Shown: positions 25,648 through 36,100 of the stretch, in pieces
How positions within the stretch are numbered: the first letter of the stretch is position 1
Layout: each line of letters opens with the position of its first letter
Source of the DNA: Ruminococcus sp. UBA7013
Lineage (GTDB): Bacteria; Bacillota; Clostridia; Oscillospirales; Ruminococcaceae
NCBI GenBank assembly: GCA_002449585.1
Contig: DJXD01000053.1
Span: 82,498 to 146,497 of the forward strand
Reading direction: 5' to 3'
Length of the DNA: 64,000 bases
Position numbers and translations under genes: made by a program
Notes under the pieces: generated by a model
What the model was told of the DNA's origin: nothing
The model's database searches: none
What the model saw: only the letters and a program-made list of their open reading frames with translations

Positions 25648-26919
25648 ATGAAATTTCAGTGTGCTGCATTACTGGCGGCCGCTTCTATACTCCTCACAGG
25701 ATGCGCCAAAGTGCAGAATGAACAACAAGAAGCTGAAACACAGCATATTATTGATATTGCAGAAATCGGAATTCCTGATCCGACTCAGCCAGAAACAGAA
25801 CCCCCTCCACAGCCTTCTTCTATTCGCTTCCTTGCGGTGGGAGATAATTTAATTCATTCCTGTGTCTATCATACGGCTGAGAATCATGCAGACAGCAGTA
25901 AATCTTATGATTTTCATTATTGCTATCAGTATATAGAAAATAAAGTGAAAAATGCAGATCTTGCATTTATCAATCAGGAAACTGTTATCTGTAATGATGA
26001 ATATGAAATTTCAGGATCTAATCTGAATTTTAATTCCCCTGTAGAATTGGGCTATGATCTGATTGATGTCGGTTTTGATATTTTTAATATGGCAAATAAT
26101 CATGTATTAGATAAAGGCTCTGACGGAATGAGAGCTACGTTAGATTATTGGGATGAAAGACAGGAACAAAATGATAATGTTGTTGTCATGGGTGCTTATC
26201 GAAATGAGGAAGATATGCAAAATTACAGGATCACCAAAGTCAATGATATTACTGTCGGATTTTTGGGCTATACAGAACATACAAATGGTTATCATCTCCC
26301 GGAAGCATCAGAAATGATCATTCCGTATCTGGAAGAGGAAACGCTGATACAGCAACAGATCACAGAACTTGCTGAACAGACAGATTGTGTAATCGTCTCC
26401 GCACACTGGGGCATTGAAGATTCTCATGAAGTCACAGACGAAGTAAAAGACTTAGCACAGAAATTTGTCGACTGGGGTGCGGATGTTGTCATTGGGACAG
26501 GCCCTCATACACTCGAATCTATGGAATATCTGACACGGGAAGACGGCTCTCAGGGCTTTGTTTTCTATTCCCTGGGAAATTTTATCTCCGGCCAGACAGA
26601 TAATTTCAATATGGTCGGCGGTATGGGTGAATTTGAAATCTGCAAAGATGAATCCGGTGTGATGACAATCGAAAATGTTACCCTTACCCCATTGATTACA
26701 CATTATGAATCTAATATGTCTGATGTCCGTGTTTATCCGTATTATTTATATACAAATGATCTTGTGAATTCCCATTTTATTCCCTATTCTCCTGCTGGAA
26801 CTGCCAAGCGATGGAATTGGGATGTGATTAATACAATCATAGAACAGAATGTTCCGGAAGAATTTCTCTGCCTCGCAGAAACCAAAGATCAGCCAAATGT
26901 ATTTAAACAGGCGGAATAG
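25648..26919 (+). CDS. CapA-family lipoprotein (metallophosphatase-like, poly-gamma-glutamate type)
   Basis: The protein has 423 residues. A lipoprotein signal peptide ends at SILLTGC, followed by a Glu/Pro linker. The CapA/PgsA domain spans about 55-370: FLAVGDNLIH, NQETVICNDE, FNMANNHVLDKGSDG, VSAHWGIED, GTGPHTLESMEYL and YSLGNFISGQ, with the metal-binding Asp/His/Asn residues. It is anchored on the outer membrane face. Proteins of this family take part in poly-gamma-glutamate or other surface polymer handling, but no capB/C genes are nearby. Monocistronic. Confidence 0.88.
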   Translation: MKFQCAALLAAASILLTGCAKVQNEQQEAETQHIIDIAEIGIPDPTQPETEPPPQPSSIRFLAVGDNLIHSCVYHTAENHADSSKSYDFHYCYQYIENKVKNADLAFINQETVICNDEYEISGSNLNFNSPVELGYDLIDVGFDIFNMANNHVLDKGSDGMRATLDYWDERQEQNDNVVVMGAYRNEEDMQNYRITKVNDITVGFLGYTEHTNGYHLPEASEMIIPYLEEETLIQQQITELAEQTDCVIVSAHWGIEDSHEVTDEVKDLAQKFVDWGADVVIGTGPHTLESMEYLTREDGSQGFVFYSLGNFISGQTDNFNMVGGMGEFEICKDESGVMTIENVTLTPLITHYESNMSDVRVYPYYLYTNDLVNSHFIPYSPAGTAKRWNWDVINTIIEQNVPEEFLCLAETKDQPNVFKQAE

Positions 26920-27023
26920 AATTGAAAAAAGCTTAAAAAATTCCCATCCTTTGTGAGAAATCCATAATTGAAAGTGGCAGATTTGTATAAATTGATGATT
27001 TTTAGAAAAAAGTTCAAAAACTA

Positions 27024-27052
27024 TTTACTTTTTCGCAAAAATAGTGTATAAT
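27024..27052 (+). promoter_or_regulatory. Outer promoter upstream of the scaffoldin cluster
   Basis: TTTACT-17-TATAAT with GTG before the -10. Confidence 0.55.
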
Positions 27053-27160
27053 AAAAAGCAGTCAGGGGAAAAGTTGAAAAATTTTGTTTCTGGCTTTGGT
27101 CGAAATGCATAAAAAAGATGCACGTTTTTCTACAGTCTGTACAAAATGTAAAAAATTCTC

Positions 27161-27189
27161 TTGACTTTTTTGATGCTTTGTTCTATAAT
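27161..27189 (+). promoter_or_regulatory. Main sigma-A promoter of the scaffoldin cluster
   Basis: TTGACT-17-TATAAT; leader about 90 bases to the ScaC-like ATG, which is preceded by GAGGAGG. Confidence 0.8.
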
Positions 27190-27286
27190 AGAGTTAGGTA
27201 AATTTGAGCTTTGTACCGTGAACAAAGTGTCCGTGTAAGTATTCAGATCTATATTAATCAAATCCAAAAGAGGAGGAACAACTGAC

Positions 27287-28105
27287 ATGAAATTCAAAAA
27301 GTTCGCTGCTGTTCTCGCAGCCGCTTCTATGCTGACGGTGTTCTCTGCACAGGTGGCTTCCGCCGCTGATAAAGTGACTGTTTCCGCTGAAAAAGTCACC
27401 GCTGCCGCTGGTTCAGAATTTACACTGAAAATTGACCTCAGCGGTGTGCCTGCGGCTGGTGTGAGTGCTGTCGATTTCGCCCTGACTTATGATTCAAGTA
27501 TCATTGAAATCACAAGCGCAACCGCAGGAGATATTGTAAATCTTAATGCTGATGGTCAGGAAGCCTTTGAAGGTGTTTCTGTATTCGCTGCTGATTTCTC
27601 TAATCCTAAAGTGGTAACAGTTACTTATGGTACTGCTTTGGAGGATACCGCTTATTGGATCACCAAAGATGGCACTTTCTTGGTTCTGAAGGGTACTGTT
27701 AAAGCCGATGCCCCTGCTGGTGCAGTTTCTGATGTGAAAATCGTTGCCAATGACCGCAGTGTGATTGATGGCTCAGATACCAAAAATACAGATATCAATA
27801 TTGGTAATGTCGTAGGCGAAACTATCACACCGTTCGAAGTTGCCGTTTCTGATGGCTCTGTTACAGTAGCCGGTGGCGGTTCTGATGTCACAGAAAAGAA
27901 ACTCGGTGATGTAAACCTTGACGGCAATGTCAATATTATGGATATTATCCTGCTGAATAAGGCAATCTATGGAAAAGCTGAATTGAATGATCAGCAGCGT
28001 GCAAATGCCGATGTCAACGGCGACGGAAAACCCGATGCAACAGATTCTCTGAATATCATGAAATATGCTATCAAGCTGATTTCTACGCTGGAAGGGATTT
28101 CCTGA
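27287..28105 (+). CDS. ScaC-like adaptor scaffoldin (cohesin plus dockerin)
   Basis: The protein has 272 residues. Signal peptide about 1-26 (ends ASAA). One cohesin module (about 29-197) with the typical jelly-roll start KVTVSAEKVTAAAGSEFTLK, VDFALTYDSSIIEI and closing DGSVTV. A dockerin (206-268) has two calcium loops GDVNLDGNVNIMDIILLNKA and ADVNGDGKPDATDSLNIMKY. This is the layout of ScaC of R. flavefaciens, which sits on ScaA through its dockerin and offers a different cohesin to other enzymes. It is the first gene of the cluster, as in that species. Confidence 0.88.
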   Translation: MKFKKFAAVLAAASMLTVFSAQVASAADKVTVSAEKVTAAAGSEFTLKIDLSGVPAAGVSAVDFALTYDSSIIEITSATAGDIVNLNADGQEAFEGVSVFAADFSNPKVVTVTYGTALEDTAYWITKDGTFLVLKGTVKADAPAGAVSDVKIVANDRSVIDGSDTKNTDINIGNVVGETITPFEVAVSDGSVTVAGGGSDVTEKKLGDVNLDGNVNIMDIILLNKAIYGKAELNDQQRANADVNGDGKPDATDSLNIMKYAIKLISTLEGIS

Positions 28106-28164
28106 TTAAAATGGCCACAGTCTGACATCTTATGTCGTGACACAATCAAATTTATTTAAGCCAT

Positions 28165-28186
28165 GCAGGCGTTGACCCCCGTCTGC
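28165..28186 (+). other. Intercistronic hairpin between ScaC- and ScaA-like genes
   Basis: Seven-pair stem GCAGGCG/CGTCTGC (one G-T) with an 8-base loop; no T-run follows on the plus strand, so it is not a plain terminator. A second small stem GACAT/ATGTC lies upstream, near 28121-28135. Confidence 0.5.
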
Positions 28187-28226
28187 AAAAACAAAACACA
28201 CACAAACAGAAAGGAATTAATTAGTT

Positions 28227-29999
28227 ATGAAGAAGGTAATTTCTGCACTGACAGCTGCTGTCATGACAGCAAGCGCATCTGCAAGTGTACTGTCTGCTTT
28301 CGCAGCATACACATCTCCGAGCGATCTCGGATTTTATCTGAAAGTCACCTCTACTGGTGATTACACCGTATCCGATGACGGTAAGACCATCACATTTGCA
28401 ACCAAGGAAGCCGCCGCTGGTGCTACATTCACAGTAGGTCATTACATTGTGGCTGACACTGCATCTCCGTCTATTCAGCAGATCAATGGTATGGTTTCTC
28501 TGAGCAGCCCTGCACTCCAGATTGCTGAGACACCTTTCCAGAATCTCGATAATGCCGGCGTGACAACAACTGTATCTAATCCGGCTTTGGGTACTGCATT
28601 CGAGACCACTGCATTTGTAAACACATTCGGCTTCTATGATGATATTATGGAAGAATTCAATAATGCTACCGGTAACATGGACACCCAGACCATTCAGGAA
28701 GGCGATAAACTGTATGCTGGTAAGGATAGCCTGGCTTGGACATGGCTCTATAACTTCGGCGGCAGTGAAGAATATTCTGATTATAAAGAAACTGCTCACT
28801 TCCTGACAAATAAGTCTGATGAATATCCGATTGAACAGTTCAATATCACAATGGCTAGCGATGTTGCTGATGGTACTTATACAATTGACTGGGAAACCAG
28901 CTTCACCAACGATTTCGGTGAAAACCCTGCTACTTTTGTAAATACAGATGGTAAAACACAGATTCATCCCGGCACTCTGGACGGCCTGACAATCATTGTA
29001 GGTGATCCGAATGCACAGCCATCTGAAACTACAGAACCAACAACAGAAGAACAGCAGCCTACAGAAACAACTGAAGAACAGCAGCCCTCAGAAACTACTG
29101 AACCGACAGAACCCACTGAAGAAAAGACCCATGATAAGTATGAATGGGAAATCGGTGACGTAATCTATGATCCCGAAAATGATAAGACAATCTCCGTTCC
29201 GATCAAGGTTTGGAACAGTGAACCGATGTCCGGTTATTCTCTCGGCCTGCTGGTTGACGGTCTGACATTAAGATCTGAAGATTTCCCGTTCAGCAACGTA
29301 AGATTCAAGGATGAAAAGGCATTCCCGACACAGGCAACATTTATGCCCAATACAGATGATCTGACAATTGCCGCTGCTGCTGATGCTAACCTCGACAATC
29401 CTGATTCTACTGTTAAAAATGGTGCAACAATTGTAACTGTTATCTTCGTTCCTAAGGCTGATTATACTTATACTCCCGGCCAGAAATTCGTTGTTGCTTT
29501 CAGCGATGAAAAGGATGCTAACCTGTTCGGTAACAATGCTGATCAGCAGCTGACTCCTGTTCTGACAAACGGTTCTATCACTGTTAAGGGCGGCGAGGAG
29601 ACAACAGATCCCACAACAGAACCCACAGAACCCTCATCAGAAGAAACAGAAACTACACCTGAACCCACAGAAACAACAAGCGAAGAGCAGCCTACAGAAA
29701 CAACAGAACAGCAGCCTACAGAAACAGGCGAACAGCCTACACAGCCTTTTGGCGACTACATCTATGGCGACGTTAACCATAATGGTACTGTTGAACTGGT
29801 TGACATCGTAATGCTGAACAGATATCTCACTAAGTATGACAATCAGGATCTGGATGATTATCAGGTTGTTGTTGCTAACTGCTACAGAAACGGTGAGTCT
29901 GATGCCGATACCACAAAGGCTAATCTGGATGGTAAGGACTCCGTTGAAATTCTGAGATTCCTGATCGGTCTGGTTGCTTCTCTCCCGACACAGGGCTAA
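28227..29999 (+). CDS. ScaA-like scaffoldin (two cohesin-like modules and a distinct dockerin)
   Basis: The protein has 590 residues. Signal peptide about 1-27. An N-terminal beta-rich module (about 28-255) may be a divergent cohesin, then a Pro/Thr/Glu/Gln linker. A clear cohesin (about 305-458) has YEWEIGDVIYDPENDKTISV and SGYSLGLLVDG, nearly matching the first module of the ScaB-like protein. After a second linker the dockerin (about 511-590, YGDVNHNGTVELVDIVMLNR, KDSVEILRFLIGL) is clearly different from the enzyme dockerins. By analogy with R. flavefaciens the cohesins collect enzymes and ScaC, and the dockerin plugs into ScaB. Identity of the first module is uncertain. Confidence 0.8.
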   Translation: MKKVISALTAAVMTASASASVLSAFAAYTSPSDLGFYLKVTSTGDYTVSDDGKTITFATKEAAAGATFTVGHYIVADTASPSIQQINGMVSLSSPALQIAETPFQNLDNAGVTTTVSNPALGTAFETTAFVNTFGFYDDIMEEFNNATGNMDTQTIQEGDKLYAGKDSLAWTWLYNFGGSEEYSDYKETAHFLTNKSDEYPIEQFNITMASDVADGTYTIDWETSFTNDFGENPATFVNTDGKTQIHPGTLDGLTIIVGDPNAQPSETTEPTTEEQQPTETTEEQQPSETTEPTEPTEEKTHDKYEWEIGDVIYDPENDKTISVPIKVWNSEPMSGYSLGLLVDGLTLRSEDFPFSNVRFKDEKAFPTQATFMPNTDDLTIAAAADANLDNPDSTVKNGATIVTVIFVPKADYTYTPGQKFVVAFSDEKDANLFGNNADQQLTPVLTNGSITVKGGEETTDPTTEPTEPSSEETETTPEPTETTSEEQPTETTEQQPTETGEQPTQPFGDYIYGDVNHNGTVELVDIVMLNRYLTKYDNQDLDDYQVVVANCYRNGESDADTTKANLDGKDSVEILRFLIGLVASLPTQG

Positions 30000-30036
30000 T
30001 TCTCCAATTCTTTCAGGAACTTTAGAAAATGATATT

Positions 30037-30064
30037 GTGTTCAGGCGGATTCCCGCCTGAACAC
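30037..30064 (+). other. Strong intercistronic hairpin between ScaA- and ScaB-like genes
   Basis: Perfect 12-pair stem GTGTTCAGGCGG/CCGCCTGAACAC with an ATTC loop, followed by GATTTTG. The short T-run suggests partial termination or mRNA end protection and processing rather than a full stop. Confidence 0.7.
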
Positions 30065-30111
30065 GATTTTGAAATCTGAAATCCTGACATTTCAGAAAGG
30101 AAATATGTGCA

Positions 30112-33100
30112 ATGAAGAAATTATTATCTGCGTTGACAGCATTGTGCATGTGTGCTTCTATGACGACCGGTTTACTGCCGGCTTCTGCGCTGACTGCCAT
30201 CACACCAGATGATGCAGTCATTGCAAAGGCTGGTGACTATGAACGGTATTATGTAGAAGGCGACACACCCCAGATAAATGGATTTACATGGCAGATTGAT
30301 GATGTGGAATTTGATCCCGCAACGGACAAAACCATTTCTGTACCAATCAAAGTATGGAACTGTGAACCGATTTCCGGTTATACTCTGGGTTTGCTGGTGG
30401 ATGGTATGACACTGGCATCAGATGCTGATAACTTCCCGTTCAGTGCTGTAAGATTCAAGGACAACAAGGCTTTCCCCACACAGGCTACTTTTATGCCCAA
30501 TACCGATGAGCTAACGCTCGGTGTAGCCGCTGATGCAAATCTGGATAACCCGGATTCTGTTATCGAAAGTGGTGCAGCTGTTGTAACGCTTATATTCGTT
30601 CCCAAAGAGGGCTATGAATATAAACCCGGTCAGAAATTTAATATTACATTCAGTGATGAAAAAGATGCCAACCTGTTCGGTAATAATGCCGATCAGCAGT
30701 TAAAGCCTACCCTCCTCAACGGTTCTATTACTGTCAAGGGCGGCACTGAAGATACAACAACTGAGCCTACTACAGAAGCTCCTACTGAACCTGTCGCTAC
30801 TACTACTGAACCCCAGGAAACCCAACCTAGTTCCGGTGACTTTGAATGGAAAATTTCTGATGTGACCTTTGATCCTTCTAAGGATGAGAGAATTGAAGTC
30901 CCGATTTTGGTTTATAATTCTCCTGAAATTTCCGGTTATAACATCGGCCTGCTGATTGATGGAAAAGCACCGTCAGATCCTGATTTCCCCTTTGATAAGG
31001 CAACTTTCAAGAACGGCGGCGGCTATGATAATACCGGTTCTTTTGTTCCCAATACTTCTGAGCTGACTCTTGCATTCGCTTCTGATATGAGCGGCGATCG
31101 GAATACCAGCTCCGCAGCAAATGGCGCAACAGCGGTATATCTCTACCTGACTCCTAAGGCAGGTTATAATTATGAACATGGTCATATCTATCAGGTTACT
31201 TTTGATACAGATACGCCGCAGGCGGTTTCCTTTGGGGTTGCCAGCTCTGATGGCGGAAAAGATATTGATCTGTATCCGAAGCTGACAAATGGTTCTATCA
31301 CGGTTGAAAATCCGGATGTGACAGAACCTCCTACAGAATATAATCCTGAAACATCAGGAATTGTTTCCAAAGAAGAAAAAGTATCATCTGCCCAGTGGGT
31401 GATTAGTTCTGCTACAGCAAAGCCCGGCGAAAAAGTGACGCTTCATGTAACGATCAAAGATAATGACGGCTTTAACAGCTATATCGCTAAGATCAAGACA
31501 GATGTCACCGCTGTTGGCGCAGAAACGGGTGAACTCAGTGAACTGGATTTCAGTTCTAATATTAACAAAATGACATTTGCTGGTACTGATTTTAGTTCTG
31601 ATACAATCAACAGCAATGGCACAGTATTTGATATCAGCTTTACAGCTCCTGATAAGCCGGGTCGATATCCGGTTGATTTCAGCAGTCTGGAAGTTTATAA
31701 TGCTGACATGGTTCGGCTGATTCCCAGTACAGAATTGGGTTATATCACAGTCGAAGATGATGAATTTGTCCATGATCAGAAAGATACTTCTGCGAAGTGG
31801 ATTATTGATAAAGTAGAAGCTGATCCGGGTGAAACTGTCAAAGTTCCTGTCAAGGTGCAGGGTGATACAGATGGTCTCAATAGCTATATGGTTCAGATTT
31901 CACAGGATGCTGGCCCTGTACTGGTAAGTGCAGAAAGTGGCTCTGCTTATGGAGAATTGAGCTTTGAAAGCAATCTCAAAAAGCTGACTTTCGGCGGTAC
32001 AAATTCTGATAAAGGCGAAAATATCATTGCCAAAGACGGTGATGTTTTCTATATGAATTTCGAAGTTCCGAAGGATGCCGCTCCTGATACGACATATCAT
32101 CTGAATTTCGTGAAAGATGCACTGGATCTTGAAAATATTGACATGGTTCAGCTTAAACCAGCTACAGAAGATGGTTGGATTCATATCAGAAAGGCCGATT
32201 TTGAACACAAGGAGAAAGAAGTTTCTACCAAGTGGATCATTGATGAAGTACATGCAAAACCCGGCGAAGAGGTTACTGTTCCGGTTCGTGTAGAAGGGAA
32301 TACAGAAGGCTTTAACAGCTTCATGACAAAAATCAAGTATGCTGATGGCCCTGTTTTGGTAAGCACCGCAAATGGCGGTTTCGCTTCTCTGGATTTCTCT
32401 TATAATCTGGATAATATGACATTCGGCGGTACAGATTTCACAACTGGCTCTGAAACCCTTTCAGGTGATGAAATCGTATTCAATCTGACATTTACCGCTC
32501 CTAATGAGCCCGGCATATATCCGGTTGAATTTGTGAAGGATACGCTCGAAGTTTATGGCATTGACATGGTTCAGCAGATTTCTGGCACTCAGGATGGCGC
32601 AATTATTGTTGATGCAGAAGAAACTACTACTACAGAACCCGGCGAAAAAGATGGCGCAAAATGGATTATCGACTGGAAGGAAGCAAAGCCCGGTGAAGAA
32701 GTAACACTCCCCGTTCATGTAGAAGGCAATACAGAAGGCTTCAACAGCTTCATGACAAAGATCAAAGTCGCTGATGGCCCAATTCTCGTAAGCACTGCAA
32801 ATGGCGGATTCGCTACTCTGGATTTCAATTATAATCTTGATAATATGACATTCGGCGGCACAGATTCCTCCAGTGGCGCAGATCTCAAGGATGATGATGT
32901 TGTATTCAATCTGACATTTACCGCTCCAACAGAGCCCGGTGAATATGCAGTTGATTTCGATGGCCTTGAGGTTTATGGCCTTGATATGGCTAAGCAAATT
33001 GTTGTACAGCAAAACGGTGGTATCATTGTAAAGGACGATGAAACTACTACTGAACCCGGCGAAAAGAACGGCGCAAAGTGGATTATTGATGAAGTACATG

Positions 33101-36100
33101 CAAAGCCCGGTGAAGAGGTTGTTGTTCCTGTTCATGTAGAAGGTAACACAGAAGGCTTTAACAGCTTCATGACAAAAATCAAAGTCGCTGATGGCCCAAT
33201 TCTGGTAAGCACTGCAAATGGCGGATTTGCTACTCTGGATTTCAATTATAATCTTGATAATATGACATTCGGCGGTACAGATTTCTCCAGCGGCGCAGAT
33301 CTCAAGAATGATGATGTTGTATTCAATCTGACATTTACCGCTCCGACAGATCCCGGCAGATATGCAGTTGATTTTGATGGCCTTCAGGTTTATGGCCTTG
33401 ATATGGCTAAGCAGATTGTAACACAAGTAAATGGTGCAATCATTGTAGATCCTGATGAAACTACAACTACTACAGAACCCGGCGAAAAGAATGGCGCAAA
33501 ATGGATTATCGACTGGAAGGAAGCAAAGCCCGGTGAAGAAGTAACACTCCCCGTTCATGTAGAAGGCAATACAGAAGGCTTCAACAGCTTCATGACAAAG
33601 ATCAAAGTCGCTGATGGCCCGATTCTCGTAAGCACTGCAAATGGCGGATTCGCTACTCTGGATTTCAATTATAATCTTGATAATATGACATTCGGCGGTA
33701 CAGATTCCTCCAGTGGCGCAGATCTCAAGGATGATGATGTTGTATTCAATCTGACATTTACCGCTCCGACAGAGCCCGGTGAATATGCAGTTGATTTCGA
33801 TGGTCTTGAGGTTTATGGCCTTGATATGGCTAAGCAGATCGTTGTACAGCAAAACGGTGGTATCATCGTAAAGGCCGATGAAACTACTGCTACTACAGAA
33901 CCCGGCGAAAAGAACGGCGCAAAATGGATTATCGACTGGAAGGAAGCAAAGCCCGGCGAAGAGGTAACACTCCCCGTTCATGTAGAAGGCAATACAGAAG
34001 GCTTCAACAGCTTCATGACAAAGATCAAAGTCGCTGATGGCCCAATTCTCGTAAGCACTGCAAATGGCGGATTCGCTACTCTGGATTTCAATTATAATCT
34101 TGATAATATGACATTCGGTGGTACAGATTCCTCCAGTGGCGCAGATCTCAAAGATGATGATGTTGTATTCAATCTGACATTTACCGCTCCGACAGAGCCC
34201 GGTGAATATGCAGTTGATTTCGATGGTCTTGAGGTTTATGGCCTTGATATGGCTAAGCAGATTGTTGTACAGCAAAACGGTGGTATCATTGTAAAAACCG
34301 ATGAAACGACAACAACAGAAGCAACCACTACCACAGAAGAAACAACTACAACAACTACTACTACAGAAGAAACTACCACTACCACGCCGATCGAAACAAG
34401 TGAAGCTGGTCTCTGGTATGTAGAAACAACTGTCGTTGCTGCTGGTGCAACTGTGACACTTCCTGTCAAAGTCAAGGGCGATACCAATGGTATCAATAGC
34501 TATATCGCAAAGATTCAGCATGATGCCGCTTTGACTGCAAATGATGCTTCCAATGGTGATGCTTATGAAGGTATGGACTTCTCCTATAATATGGAAAATC
34601 TGACCTTCGGCGGTGTAAACTATACTATTGAGAAAAACGTAGTTCCGACAGATGACGGTGTTGTATTCAATATTATCTTCACTGCTCCATCTGAACCCGG
34701 TCGGTATCCGGTTGAATTCCTGAAAGATGCTGGTCTGACAGTATATGACATCAACATGAATGAACTGGATGTCAAGACGCAGGACGGTTGGATTGAGGTA
34801 GTCGCTGAAACCACCACCACAGAAGCAGAACCTGTTCCGGATGAAACCACAACAGAGGAAACACAGACTACTGCCGAAGAAACTACAACAGAAGAAACTA
34901 CTACCACAACAATCGAAACCGGTGAAGCTGGTCTCTGGTATGTAGAGACAACTGTCGTTGCTGCTGGTGCAACTGTGACACTTCCTGTTAAAGTAACTGG
35001 TGATTCTAATGGCATCAATAGCTATATCGCAAAACTCCAGCATGATGCTGCTCTGACTGCAAATGATGCTTCCAATGGTGATGCTTATGAAGGTATGGAC
35101 TTCTCCTATAATATGGAAAATCTGACCTTCGGCGGTGTAAACTATACTATTGATAAGAACGTAGTTCCGACAGATAACGGTGTTGTATTCAATATTATCT
35201 TCACTGCTCCATCTGAACCCGGTCGGTATCCGGTTGAATTCCTGAAAGATGCTGGTCTGACAGTATATGACATCAACATGAATGAACTGGATGTCAAGAC
35301 GCAGGACGGTTGGATTGAAGTCATCGCTGAAACAACAACTACAGAAGCTACAGAAACCACTCCGGAAGAAACGGTTGATACTACTACAGAAGCTACAGAA
35401 ACCACTCCGGAAGAAACGGTTGATACCACTACAGAAGCTACAGAAACCACTGCGGAAGTAACCACAACAGAAGAAACTACTACCACTATCGAAACCGGTG
35501 AAGCTGGTCTCTGGTATGTAGAGACAACTGTCGTTGCCGCTGGTGCAACTGTGACACTTCCTGTTAAAGTGATTGGTGATTCTAACGGCATCAATAGCTA
35601 TATCGCAAAACTCCAGCATGATGCTGCTTTGACTGCAAATGATGCTTCCAATGGTGATGCTTATGAAGGTATGGACTTCTCCTATAATATGGAAAATCTG
35701 ACCTTCGGCGGTGTAAACTATACTATTGAGAAAAACGTAGTTCCGACAGATAACGGCGTTGTATTCAATATTATCTTCACTGCTCCATCTGAACCCGGTC
35801 GGTATCCGGTTGAATTCCTGAAAGATGCTGGTCTGACAGTATATGACATCAACATGAATGAGCTGGATGTTAAGACTCAGGACGGTTGGATTGAAGTCAT
35901 CGCTGAAACAACGACAACAGAAGCGACAGAAACCACTCCGGAAGAAAGAGTTGATACTACTACAGAAGTAACAGAAACCACTCCCGAAGAAACGGTTGAT
36001 ACCACTACAGAAGCTACAGAAACCACTCCGGAAGAAACGGTTGATACTACTACAGAAGTAACAGAAACCACTCCCGAAGAAACGGTTGATACCACTACAG

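Larger units (their letters stand above)
26920..27286 (+). other. 367-bp gap with two tandem promoters upstream of the scaffoldin cluster
   Basis: AT-rich. An outer promoter (27024-27052) could transcribe a 12-codon TTG frame at 27074-27112 with AGGGGA upstream, then a short hairpin TGCAT/ATGCA followed by CGTTTTT (27106-27129). The inner promoter (27161-27189) then drives the scaffoldin genes. Nothing else recognised. Confidence 0.5.

Noticed and set aside
28221..28967. A 248-codon frame antisense to the ScaA-like gene
   Set aside because: Cys/Ser/Ile-rich shadow of a secreted-protein gene; no ribosome site.
30001..30111. The hairpin before the ScaB-like gene as a full terminator
   Set aside because: The T-run is only four long and broken by G, and no promoter is visible before the ScaB-like gene, so full termination would leave it unexpressed.
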